A stretch of DNA of 57,701 bases from JBBRVP01 sp038246785 (GTDB lineage Bacteria; Actinomycetota; Actinomycetes; Jiangellales; Jiangellaceae). This document shows, piece after piece, positions 35,607-43,096 of the stretch. The notes beneath the pieces were generated by a model. The model saw nothing but the letters and a program-made list of their open reading frames with translations, did not search any database and was not told the DNA's origin. The first letter of the stretch is position 1, and each line of letters starts with the position of its first letter. The DNA is taken from NCBI GenBank assembly GCA_038246785.1, contig JBBRVP010000019.1, positions 1-57,701 on the forward strand. The letters run 5' to 3'. Position numbers and translations under genes: made by a program.

Positions 35607-36275
35607 GTGCACGTCGTGATCATGGGCTGCGGCCGGGTGGGGGCCACCCTGGCGCACTCCCTGGAGGACCGAGGGCACAGCGTCGCGGTCATCGACCAGC
35701 TGCAGGACGCCTTCCGCCGGCTGGGCCCGACCTTCGAGGGCCGCACGGTCACCGGGATCGGCTTCGACCGCGAGGTCCTCGGCGAGGCGGGGATCGCGGA
35801 GGCCGGCGCGTTCGCGGCTGTGAGCAGCGGCGACAACTCCAACATCATCGCTGCCCGGGTCGCCCGGGAGACCTTCGGCGTCATCAACGTGGTGGCCCGC
35901 ATCTACGACCCGCGGCGCGCTGAGGTCTACCAGCGGCTTGGCATCGCCACGGTCGCCACCGTGCGCTGGGCGGCCGATCAGACACTGCGGCGGTTGCTGC
36001 CGGCGGGCTCCCAGACCGAGTGGGTCGACCCGTCCGGCACCGTGAGGCTCGCCGAGCTCGCGGTCTCGAAGTCCTGGTACGGCCACCGGCTGAGCCGCCT
36101 CGAGCAGCAGGCCGGCGCGCGGGTGGCTTTCCTGAGCCGGTACGGCGAGGGGCTGCTGCCCGCCCCGGACACCGTCCTGCAGGAAGGGGACCTCGTCCAC
36201 GTCGTGATGCGCGCGGAGACCTCCGCGGACGTTGCCGATGTCTTTGCTGGCGGACCGGTGGAGGCGACGCAGTGA
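35607..36275 (+). CDS. ceoB: TrkA-family potassium uptake protein, RCK domain (CeoB-like)
   Basis: A 222-residue RCK protein. The Rossmann motif GCGRVG (7-12) and Asp30 (VIDQ) form the NAD(H) or nucleotide site, and a TrkA-C domain occupies the last 80 residues. It is a cytosolic gating subunit for K+ transport. The next gene is a second RCK protein overlapping by four bases (GTGA), as in mycobacterial ceoB-ceoC. No TrkH/TrkG channel gene is nearby; the only transporter beside them is the KimA-like permease. Confidence 0.9.
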   Translation: MHVVIMGCGRVGATLAHSLEDRGHSVAVIDQLQDAFRRLGPTFEGRTVTGIGFDREVLGEAGIAEAGAFAAVSSGDNSNIIAARVARETFGVINVVARIYDPRRAEVYQRLGIATVATVRWAADQTLRRLLPAGSQTEWVDPSGTVRLAELAVSKSWYGHRLSRLEQQAGARVAFLSRYGEGLLPAPDTVLQEGDLVHVVMRAETSADVADVFAGGPVEATQ

Positions 36276-36937
36276 TAGTCGCCATCACCGGGGCCGGCAA
36301 CGTCGGCCGCTCCATCGCGCGCGAGCTCATCGAGAACGGCCACCAGGTGCTGCTGATCGAACGCGATCCGCGGGCCATGAAGTCCCAGACCGTCCCGGAG
36401 GCGGAGTGGCTGCTCGCCGACGCCTGCGAGGTGGCCACCCTCGAGGAAGCCGGCGTGGAGCGCTGTCATGTCGTCATCGCCGCGACCGGCGACGACAAGT
36501 CCAACCTCGTCGTCTCGCTGCTCGCCAAGACCGAGTTCGCCGTGCCACGGGTGGTCGCTCGCGTCAACCACCCCAAGAACGAGTGGCTGTTCACCGAGGC
36601 CTGGGGCGTCGACGTGGCGGTGTCGACACCGCGCATCATGAGCGCCCTGGTCGAGGAGGCGGTCAGCGTCGGCGACCTCGTCCGGCTCTTCACGTTCAAC
36701 CAGGGCGAGGCCAGCCTCGTCGAGCTCACGCTCCCCGACGACTCCCCTATGGTCGGGCAGCGGGTGGCCGACGTGCCGTGGCCCGTCGACGCCACGTTGG
36801 TGGCCATCCTGCGGCACGGTCAGGTCTCGGCACCGTCACCGGACAGCCCGCTCGAGGCGCACGACGAGCTGCTGTTCGTCAGTGCTGCCGACGTCGAGGA
36901 CGAGCTGCAGCAGATGCTCTCCCCGCATGGGGGCTGA
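36272..36937 (+). CDS. ceoC: TrkA-family potassium uptake protein, RCK domain (CeoC-like)
   Basis: A 221-residue RCK protein with the nucleotide motif GAGNVG (7-12) and the LLIERDP strand, then a TrkA-C domain ending in DELLFVSAADVEDEL. It probably forms a hetero-complex with CeoB. The GTG at 36272 overlaps the ceoB stop. The stop codon lies in an inverted repeat shared with the stop of the convergent DUF3159 gene. Confidence 0.9.
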   Translation: MIVAITGAGNVGRSIARELIENGHQVLLIERDPRAMKSQTVPEAEWLLADACEVATLEEAGVERCHVVIAATGDDKSNLVVSLLAKTEFAVPRVVARVNHPKNEWLFTEAWGVDVAVSTPRIMSALVEEAVSVGDLVRLFTFNQGEASLVELTLPDDSPMVGQRVADVPWPVDATLVAILRHGQVSAPSPDSPLEAHDELLFVSAADVEDELQQMLSPHGG

Positions 36938-36951
36938 GCGGTCGCTCAGCC
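36932..36951. terminator. Palindrome containing both convergent stop codons
   Basis: The 9-base arms ggctgagcg and cgctcagcc are separated by gt. The ceoC TGA lies in the left arm and the reverse-strand stop of the DUF3159 gene in the right arm. It could act as a short two-way terminator or protein site. Confidence 0.4.
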
Positions 36952-37668
36952 AGCGGCCGGCTGGTCGACGGTGGCCTTCGGCGCGCGGACGGCGCGCGAG
37001 ATCACCAGGTAGGACAGCCACCCGCAGAGGAAGAACAGCGGCCATCCCATGGCGACGTTGACGACGCCGAGCGCCACGATGTGGCGGTCACCGGACAGGT
37101 AGAGCGGTACCTTCACGGCGAGCCGGACGGCGAACATCGCCACCCAGATCCACGACGCGAGCGAGTATGCCCGGAGCAGGACCGGGTCGCGTCGCCACTG
37201 CATGCCCTCGCCCCGGATGGTGGCCACGATGACGCCGAGCAGGGGCCACCGCACGAGGATCGAGACGGTGTAGGCGAGGGCGTACGCGACGTTCGCCAAC
37301 AGCCCGGGCAGGAAGACGTCCTCCGCCCGACCGGTGCGACTGGCGATGAACGCCGCCACCAGCAGGCCGAGGAAGCCGGCCACAACGTTCTGCAGCCGGT
37401 CCCGCCGCACGAGCCGGACGACGCCGAGGAGGGCACCGGCGAGCAAGGCGGCGACGAGGGCAGGGGTCAGCCGCTGGCCGTCGAGGGAGTAGACGGTGAC
37501 GAAGACCAGCGCCGGCAGGCCGGAGTCGAGCAACACGTCGCGGCCGCCCACAGCGTCGAGCACCCGCAGCGGTTCCCCGCGCTCGGCCCGCGCGAGGCTG
37601 TCCAGGCCCGGTCGGGCGGAGCGGTCCGGGCGGGCGGGGCTTGCCTCCGAGTCGGGCGGGTCGCTCAC
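36946..37668 (-). CDS. DUF3159 membrane protein
   Basis: A 240-residue integral membrane protein with about six hydrophobic helices (for example SGLPALVFVTVYSL, VRWPLLGVIVATI, MGWPLFFLCGWLSYLVI) after a disordered N-terminus. DUF3159 proteins are conserved in Actinobacteria beside an OB-fold gene and ceoBC, as here; function is unknown. The GTG at 37668 overlaps the OB-fold gene stop by four bases, so the two are co-translated. Proximity to K+ genes hints at a membrane or ion role, but this is conjecture. Confidence 0.88.
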   Translation of the reverse strand: MSDPPDSEASPARPDRSARPGLDSLARAERGEPLRVLDAVGGRDVLLDSGLPALVFVTVYSLDGQRLTPALVAALLAGALLGVVRLVRRDRLQNVVAGFLGLLVAAFIASRTGRAEDVFLPGLLANVAYALAYTVSILVRWPLLGVIVATIRGEGMQWRRDPVLLRAYSLASWIWVAMFAVRLAVKVPLYLSGDRHIVALGVVNVAMGWPLFFLCGWLSYLVISRAVRAPKATVDQPAAG

Positions 37669-38051
37669 TCGGTGGCCGTCGGGCGCAGCTCGTAGCGCGG
37701 GTTGAACAGCACGCGGCGCCCGTCCGTCGCCGCGACTCGCCCGGTCGCCACGACCCGCCGGCCGGGGGTGATGCCGGCGATCTTGCGGCGGCCCAACCAG
37801 ACCAGCGTGAGCACGCCACTGCCGTCCCACAGCTCAGCCTCGAGTGCGGGGACGCCGGCGCGCGGGCGCAGCGTCACCGTCTTGAGCGTTCCGGACACGG
37901 TGACGACGCAGCGATCGGCGCAGGTGGCGATCGGCTCCCCGCCGACGCTCGCCGCCTCGTCGAGCGCGTCCGCAGCGTCGAGCTGGTCCTGCGGCGCAGT
38001 CATCCGCGACAGGGCGCGACGCAGGCGGCTCGGCCGGGTGTCTGCGGACAT
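37665..38051 (-). CDS. OB-fold nucleic acid binding domain protein
   Basis: A 128-residue protein with an OB-fold core (CVVTVSGTLKTVTLRPRAG, then LTLVWLGRRKIAGITPG, then VVATGRVA), the type seen in tRNA-anticodon or RecG-like OB domains. Function is unknown; it is always found upstream of DUF3159 in this neighbourhood. The ATG at 38051 is preceded by TAGCCT and six bases, another leaderless-type start. It ends overlapping the DUF3159 gene. Confidence 0.87.
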   Translation of the reverse strand: MSADTRPSRLRRALSRMTAPQDQLDAADALDEAASVGGEPIATCADRCVVTVSGTLKTVTLRPRAGVPALEAELWDGSGVLTLVWLGRRKIAGITPGRRVVATGRVAATDGRRVLFNPRYELRPTATE

Positions 38052-38057
38052 GTCATC

Positions 38058-38063
38058 AGGCTA
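38058..38063 (-). promoter_or_regulatory. -10 element of the OB-fold/DUF3159 operon (TAGCCT), leaderless
   Basis: TAGCCT on the minus strand ends six bases before the ATG at 38051. Confidence 0.5.
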
Positions 38064-38108
38064 ACCGCCGCCGGAGCCGGCGTGCAGGCCGAGCCGCCCC
38101 GGGAGTCC

Positions 38109-38945
38109 TCAGCGGAGCTCGGTGATGGTGGGCCCGGGGTCGAGGTCATCGAGTGAGGGCCTGGTCTCGTCGGTCGGGCTCGGCTCCGCGACCTGTTCGG
38201 GCAGCCGCAGCGGCAGCAGGTCCCCCGGGGCCATCGGGGCGTCACCGCGCACGACGACGGTGTCGCGAACCACCTCCGCGAGCCGAGCGAACGCGGGGTC
38301 CTCCGCGGTGGCCCGGCCGAGGAACGTCGCCCGCAACAGCCAGCGCGGCCCGTCGACGCCGACCACCCGGGACGGCTGCACGCCCTGTTGCCCATCGGGC
38401 ATCTGCACCGGCAACAGCATGCGCAACTCTGGCCCGAAAGGCCCCACGGCCTCCTCGACGGTCGCCCCGCGACGCCTGGCGTCGCGCGACATCTCCGCGC
38501 GGGTCTCATCCCACACGCCGCTGCTGCGCGGCGCCGCCACGGCAAGCAGCTGGACCGCGCTGTCGTCTACGACGACGAGAGCCGCGGCCACCTGCTGGCT
38601 CTCCTCCTCCACCTGCAGCTGGAGCTGCATGCCGTCGGCCCCGCGCACGAGCAACCCGCCGATATCGATGCGCCCGCGCTGGTCCTCGGCGTCGAGGTCG
38701 ACCTCGGAGACGTCCCACGGGCCGTCGGAACGGTCCGACTTCGCCGCCGCCCTCGGCTCCTCGGCAGCGTCACTCCCGGCGGCGTCACTCCCGGCGGCGT
38801 CACTCCCGGCGGCGTCACTCCCGGCGGCGTCACTCCCGGCGGCGTCACTCCCGGCCGCGTCGACCCCGGCCGCCTCGGCCTGGTCCGCCGACTCGGCCGC
38901 ATCGGTCGCCGCCGGTTCGTCGCGCTTCTTGCGACGTCCGAACAA
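38109..38945 (-). CDS. DUF3710 domain protein with GSDAA repeats
   Basis: A 278-residue cytosolic protein. A basic start (MFGRRKKRDEP) is followed by an Ala/Asp-rich linker with six tandem Gly-Ser-Asp-Ala-Ala units (about residues 31-60), then the DUF3710 domain (DVSEVDLDAEDQRGRIDIGG to the end). DUF3710 is conserved beside dut in Actinobacteria; function unknown. The linker is encoded by 15-bp direct repeats that could vary in number between strains. It begins 20 bases after the dut stop and is probably co-transcribed. Confidence 0.87.
   Translation of the reverse strand: MFGRRKKRDEPAATDAAESADQAEAAGVDAAGSDAAGSDAAGSDAAGSDAAGSDAAGSDAAEEPRAAAKSDRSDGPWDVSEVDLDAEDQRGRIDIGGLLVRGADGMQLQLQVEEESQQVAAALVVVDDSAVQLLAVAAPRSSGVWDETRAEMSRDARRRGATVEEAVGPFGPELRMLLPVQMPDGQQGVQPSRVVGVDGPRWLLRATFLGRATAEDPAFARLAEVVRDTVVVRGDAPMAPGDLLPLRLPEQVAEPSPTDETRPSLDDLDPGPTITELR
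38771..38860. repeat. Six tandem 15-bp repeats inside the DUF3710 gene
   Basis: Five exact copies of cactcccggcggcgt and one with a single change (ccggccgcgt) encode Gly-Ser-Asp-Ala-Ala each. A unit of 15 bases keeps the frame whatever the copy number. Confidence 0.95.
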
Positions 38946-38965
38946 CGCTGTCTCCTCCTCCGCCC

Positions 38966-39421
38966 TCAGCCGTTCTCGGAGGTGCCCGTCGACCCGTAGC
39001 CGCCGGCACCGCGCGCCGACCCAGGGAGCCGCTCGACCTCGTGGAAGCGTGCCCGCTCGACGCGCTGCACGACGAGCTGGGCGATGCGGTCGCCGCGCCG
39101 CAGGATTGCAGTCTCGTGCCGGTCGTGGTTGACGAGTAGCACCTTGACCTCTCCGCGGTACCCGGCATCCACGGTGCCCGGCGCGTTGACGACGCCCACG
39201 CCGTGCCGCAGCGCGAGCCCCGACCGCGGGTGGACGAATGCGGCGTACCCGTCCGGGAGCGCGATGGCCAGCCCGGTCCCGGCAAGCGCCCGCTGCCCCG
39301 GCGCCAGGGTGATGTCGGCGGTGAGGGTGATATCGGCGCCCGCGTCGCCGGGGTGGGCGTATGCCGGGAGCGCGGCGTCCGGGTCGAGGCGACTCACGAG
39401 CACGTCTACGGGCACCTCCAC
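38966..39421 (-). CDS. dut: dUTP diphosphatase
   Basis: A 151-residue trimeric-type dUTPase, hydrolysing dUTP to dUMP and PPi. All five motifs are visible: DAGAD (26-30), PRSGLA (65-70), GTVDAGYRGE (82-91), RRGDRIAQLV (108-117) and RGAGGYGSTG (137-146, the mobile P-loop-like arm). The GTG at 39421 was chosen for length; GTG 39415 is also possible. It is divergent from the DUF3093 gene, the standard actinobacterial order. Confidence 0.94.
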   Translation of the reverse strand: MEVPVDVLVSRLDPDAALPAYAHPGDAGADITLTADITLAPGQRALAGTGLAIALPDGYAAFVHPRSGLALRHGVGVVNAPGTVDAGYRGEVKVLLVNHDRHETAILRRGDRIAQLVVQRVERARFHEVERLPGSARGAGGYGSTGTSENG

Positions 39422-39483
39422 GGAGTCGACCCTACCCGTGGCGTGCCGACGTCCGGCCGGCCCGGGATGCGAGGCTGGCGCCC

Positions 39484-39996
39484 GTGCCCGCCGACGCTCC
39501 TGACGCCTGCGAGCCGCCAACCGGCGGGCGTCGCGCGCTCGACCACGACGAGCGGCTGCGGGTGCCGGTGCTGTGGTGGGCGCTGGCTGCCGGCTTCGTG
39601 TTCAGCGTGTGGGTGGCCTACGACGTGGCCGCCGGGCCGTTGCTGGCGGGGCTGGTCGGTGCAGCACTGGCCCTCGCCGCAGCGGCCCTACTCGTCGGCT
39701 ACGGCCGGGTGCGCGTCAGCGCCGGCGACGACGGGCTGTCAGCTGGGCGCGCGCGGCTGCCGCTGGACGCGATGGGCGGCGTGCGGGCGCTGTCGGCCGA
39801 GCAGACGAGGCTCCTGCGGGGCAGGGACGTCGACGTGTCGGCCTACCTCGTGTTGCGCGGCTACCTGCCTCGTGCAGTGCAGGTGGTCGTCGACGACCCC
39901 GACGACCCCACGCCGTACTGGCTGGTGTCGACCCGGTCCCCGGATCGGCTCGTGGCTGGCCTGATCGCGGCCCGCGAGCGCTGCGGTCGTGGCTGA
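39484..39996 (+). CDS. DUF3093 membrane protein
   Basis: A 170-residue protein with two adjacent transmembrane helices (LWWALAAGFVFSVWVAYDV and LLAGLVGAALALAAAALLVG) followed by a cytosolic PH-like beta domain that ends in PYWLVSTRSPDRL. DUF3093 genes are regularly divergent from dut. Function is unknown. The GTG start gives the usual length. It is convergent with the DUF4193 gene. Confidence 0.88.
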   Translation: MPADAPDACEPPTGGRRALDHDERLRVPVLWWALAAGFVFSVWVAYDVAAGPLLAGLVGAALALAAAALLVGYGRVRVSAGDDGLSAGRARLPLDAMGGVRALSAEQTRLLRGRDVDVSAYLVLRGYLPRAVQVVVDDPDDPTPYWLVSTRSPDRLVAGLIAARERCGRG

Positions 39997-40029
39997 TCCG
40001 GCGGTCGCCACGTCGGCCGCAGCCGCGGC

Positions 40030-40329
40030 TCAGGCCGCGCAGTCGCGGCAGACCAGGCGGCCGCCGGCCTCGCTGGCAAGTTGGCTGCGGTGGTGCACGA
40101 GGAAGCAGACCGAGCAGGTGAACTCGTCGGCCTGACGCGGCAGCACGCGGACCGAGAGCTCCTCATTGGACAGGTCGGCCCCGGGCAGCTCGAGGTTCTC
40201 GGCGAGCTCGGCCTCGTCCACGTCGACGATCCCGGAACTCTTGTCGACCCGCCGGGCCTTGAGCTCCTCGATCGAGTCCTCGGTGAGGTCGTCGTCGGTC
40301 TTGCGTGGGGCGTCGTAGTCGGTGGCCAT
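40030..40329 (-). CDS. DUF4193 zinc-ribbon protein
   Basis: A 99-residue acidic protein with a C-terminal zinc ribbon: C72/C75 (CSVC) and C94/C97 (CRDC). The N-terminus MATDYDAPRKTDDDLTEDSI is the family signature. It is highly conserved in Actinobacteria next to DUF3093; its role is unknown, perhaps binding RNA polymerase or RNA as small zinc ribbons often do (inference). The only good promoter lies about 200 bases upstream, suggesting a long leader. Confidence 0.92.
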   Translation of the reverse strand: MATDYDAPRKTDDDLTEDSIEELKARRVDKSSGIVDVDEAELAENLELPGADLSNEELSVRVLPRQADEFTCSVCFLVHHRSQLASEAGGRLVCRDCAA

Positions 40330-40678
40330 GGAAGAACCCCCAGAGTTGCGGTGCGGAGTCGAGGCTGCGGCGGCGGCGAGGACCTGGCAAGGGCTGATGG
40401 TTCGGTCGAGCGATGCGCCGCAGACCCACCCAACGCGGCGCGGGCCCGGTTTGTGCCCGGCGGCGCCGGGTCGGCCTCCGGCGGAGGCAGGATTGTGCCT
40501 CATCGCGGCGAGCAGTACGCAGCGGGCCTGCCCCCGGACCGTATCCGACGCCGCAATGTCACCAACCCGACACCGGCCGGGGGTTGCGCCGCACGGGTCT
40601 CGGCAGGCAGGCTCCGCGGACCTGTCGGCCGTGGCCCGATCCCCGGGGCCCGCGCGGTCGTCAACCTCGGGAGGGCAC
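40330..40678. other. 349-bp divergent intergenic region
   Basis: No gene. It contains a plausible minus-strand promoter for the DUF4193 gene: -35 TTGGTG (40565-40560), a 16-bp spacer and -10 TACGGT (40543-40538), which would leave a leader of about 200 bases. At the right end GGGAGGG precedes the small ORF at 40679. Nothing else was recognised. Confidence 0.4.
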
Positions 40679-40840
40679 GTGATCGAGTTCAGCGACACCC
40701 TGCGCAGCCGGATCGGCGCCCTGGAGCTCTCGCTGGCCGCCGCCCGGCGGGACGGCGACGAGCACCTGGCCGAGATCGAACAGGCAGCATTGGACGAGCT
40801 GCTGCGGATCGCCCGCGAGCACGGGGTCGACGCCGCCTGA
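40679..40840 (+). CDS. Small acidic helical protein, 53 aa, hypothetical
   Basis: A GTG preceded by GGGAGGG opens a 53-codon frame: FSDTLRSRIGALELSLAAAR, then DGDEHLAEIEQAALDELLRI. It is predicted to be almost wholly helical, possibly a coiled coil, with no Cys and no leader-like core. It is therefore not a lanthipeptide precursor for the convergent LanC-like gene 11 bases away. Coding bias and the ribosome binding site support a real gene. Function unknown. Confidence 0.6.
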   Translation: MIEFSDTLRSRIGALELSLAAARRDGDEHLAEIEQAALDELLRIAREHGVDAA

Positions 40841-40851
40841 GCGCGGCCGGA

Positions 40852-42216
40852 TCAGCAGCCGGTGTCCTCCGGGGAAGGGGTCGGGGGCAGAGCCCACCAG
40901 GTGTCCATTCGCCGTACCGCGGCCGCACCGGCCGGCTCTTCGAGGACGCGGCTCACCCGGAGCAGGTACGCCGCGATGCCGGCAGCACCCTGCATCCACC
41001 CGACGCCAGGAGGCAGCAGCGGCTCGGCGGCGCGGTGCTCGACGAACCTCCAGCAGGCGTGCGGTCCGTCGAGCACGGCGCGCTCGACCAGCGCGTCGGC
41101 GAGCCGCCCGGCGAACTCCAGGTCATCCCGCTCGCCCGACCGGTGCCAGGAGTCGAGGAACACGTCACCGACCCCGGCCGTGCCGCAACAGCGTCCGTCG
41201 TTGTCCCAGAAGCCGGGGTAGCGCCGAGCGGGCAGCCCCGAGGTACGCACGCTGTGCAGGCACCGGCGGTGCCAGACCGATGGGCTCGCTCCGGCGACGT
41301 CCTGCACGCCGGCCCACTCCAGCGCGCGAAAGAGCAGCGACGTGCCCGCCGGGCCGTGGCACCAGGTGTACGTGACCGGGTCCAGGTCGGGATCGGTGTG
41401 CGGAACCGTCCGTGGCACGACGAACCCCTGACCCGTCGCGTCCCCGAGCGAGACCAGGTGCTCGGCGCCGCTGCGGGCCGCGACGACCAGGTCCGGGCGG
41501 CCCAGCTCGGCTCCGGCGACCGCCAGGGCGGCGGCGATGCCGGCCAGGCCGTGGGAGAGGTTGGGCATCTCGGTGGCCGGCCCGCTGCGAAAGCGCATCG
41601 GCACGCAGCGCCAGTTGGTGCCGGTCGGCACCGACTCTGCCTCGGCCATGAGGACGTCGGCAGCGTGTCCGGCAACGAGCGGGGCCCGGGCGGCGCCGTG
41701 CCGGCCGGCCCACAGCGCGCCCAGCAGGACGCCTGCGGTGCCGAGGGTGAGGTCGTTGATGCGCGCGCCCGGCAGGAAGCGTGGTGCGTCGAGGATCCGC
41801 TGCGGCCAGCCGTCCGGCGTCGACAGGTCCGCGAGCCGATCGATCGCTTCGTCGCCGCCGTCGGCGCCGAGCGCGGTGAGGACCCCGATGGCGCTGACCA
41901 GCCCGTCGAAGTAGGTCACATCCGTCTGCGCCGCGAGCCCACCCTGGATCCGCCGCACGATCGCCGCGCTCAGGGCCTGCTCCTCGGCCGTCCACGCGCG
42001 GGCGAGCCTGATCTCGGCCAGGACATGCGCGAGGGCTCCGATCCCGCTGTGCATGCCGTCGCGGTCGGGCGGGATCGTCGGCGGTTCGGCAGTTGCCGAG
42101 GGCGCCGTGACCGAGGCCGGGATCCACGGCCCGTCGTCCCAGCGCACCTGCGCCAGCACCCAACGCCAGGCCGCCTCGGCGACCGACCGGTACGTTGCCG
42201 AGGCTCGCCAGGTCAC
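40852..42216 (-). CDS. Stand-alone LanC-like (lanthionine synthetase C family) protein
   Basis: A 454-residue alpha-toroid protein. Seven glycine-containing repeat motifs are visible: HSGIGAL (56), FDGLVSAI (103), LGTAGVL (158), SHGLAGI (221), CHGPAGTS (286), CCGTAGV (343) and MQGAAGI (408). Zinc ligands would be C286 (WCHG) plus C343/C344 (RCCG), a three-Cys CCG site as in some LanM cyclases instead of the usual Cys-Cys-His. No dehydratase, protease or precursor gene is nearby. It may not make lanthipeptides; eukaryotic LANCL relatives add glutathione to modified proteins. It lies 28 bases after suhB, same strand. Confidence 0.8.
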   Translation of the reverse strand: MTWRASATYRSVAEAAWRWVLAQVRWDDGPWIPASVTAPSATAEPPTIPPDRDGMHSGIGALAHVLAEIRLARAWTAEEQALSAAIVRRIQGGLAAQTDVTYFDGLVSAIGVLTALGADGGDEAIDRLADLSTPDGWPQRILDAPRFLPGARINDLTLGTAGVLLGALWAGRHGAARAPLVAGHAADVLMAEAESVPTGTNWRCVPMRFRSGPATEMPNLSHGLAGIAAALAVAGAELGRPDLVVAARSGAEHLVSLGDATGQGFVVPRTVPHTDPDLDPVTYTWCHGPAGTSLLFRALEWAGVQDVAGASPSVWHRRCLHSVRTSGLPARRYPGFWDNDGRCCGTAGVGDVFLDSWHRSGERDDLEFAGRLADALVERAVLDGPHACWRFVEHRAAEPLLPPGVGWMQGAAGIAAYLLRVSRVLEEPAGAAAVRRMDTWWALPPTPSPEDTGC

Positions 42217-42244
42217 GTCCCGAGGATGCCAGCCGCGCCCGTGT

Positions 42245-43060
42245 TCAGCCGCGGTCGGCGCCCAGCGGCTCGAGCAGTTCGAGCAGCGCGGCATAGACCC
42301 CCGGAGCGGCGGCCACGACGAGATCCTCGCCTGGCTCGGCACCACGCAGGCCACCGACCCGCGCGCCGGCCTCCTCGGCGACAAGCCGGCCCGCGGCGAG
42401 GTCCCACGGCTTGAGCCCGCGCTCGTAGTAGCCGTCCACCCGCCCGCTGGCCACCGCGCACAGGTCCAGCGACGCCGCGCCGGCGCGCCGGATGTCGCGA
42501 ACGCGCGGGAGCACCGCGCGCAGCACATCGGCCTGCCGGGCGCGCCGCGTCGCGTCGTAGCCGAACCCCGTCGCCACCAGCGCCTGGTCGAGCCGGCGGC
42601 AGCTCGAGGCGGTCACCGCACGCCCGTCGAGCCGGGCGCCGCCGTCGCGGGTCGCCGTCCAGGTCTCCCCGCTGGCCGGGTTGTGCACGCAGGCGACGAC
42701 CAGCCGCCCGGCGAGCTCGGCCGCGACCGAGACCGCCCAGGCCGGCAGGCCGTACAGGTAGTTCACCGTGCCGTCGATCGGGTCCACCACCCAGCGGACG
42801 CCGGAGCTGCCGGCGGCCGCACCGCCCTCCTCGCCGAGCACGGCGTCGCCTGGCCGGGCCGCGAGCAGGCGGCGCCGCAGCAGGGCCTCCGCCGCGCGGT
42901 CGCCCTCGGTCACCACGTCGGTGGGCGTCGACTTGGTCGCGGCGACGCGCGCGCCCTGCTCCTCCCGGATGCGGGCGGCGAGCGTGCCGGCCTCTCGCGC
43001 GGCTGACTCGGCGAGGGCCACCAGCTCGGCGGGATCGGCGTACGTCGGCACGGCCGCCAC
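42245..43060 (-). CDS. suhB: Inositol monophosphatase family protein (SuhB-like)
   Basis: A 271-residue Mg2+-dependent phosphatase. Metal-binding motifs are GEEGG, WVVDPIDGTVNY and LKPWDLAAG, with AGAASLDLCAVA before the last. It dephosphorylates myo-inositol phosphate or related sugar phosphates; in actinobacteria inositol feeds mycothiol and phosphatidylinositol synthesis. It occupies the same place as Rv2701c near dut and DUF4193. The GTG at 43060 was chosen by length. The LanC-like gene follows on the same strand. Confidence 0.9.
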   Translation of the reverse strand: MAAVPTYADPAELVALAESAAREAGTLAARIREEQGARVAATKSTPTDVVTEGDRAAEALLRRRLLAARPGDAVLGEEGGAAAGSSGVRWVVDPIDGTVNYLYGLPAWAVSVAAELAGRLVVACVHNPASGETWTATRDGGARLDGRAVTASSCRRLDQALVATGFGYDATRRARQADVLRAVLPRVRDIRRAGAASLDLCAVASGRVDGYYERGLKPWDLAAGRLVAEEAGARVGGLRGAEPGEDLVVAAAPGVYAALLELLEPLGADRG

Positions 43061-43096
43061 CCTGCCAGCACGGCGGGCGAGCAGCCCGGCGGGTCC

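Noticed and set aside
40679..40840. The 53-aa ORF as a lanthipeptide precursor for the LanC-like gene
   Set aside because: It has no Cys, lacks a Ser/Thr/Cys-rich core or GG-type leader end, and is predicted helical throughout.
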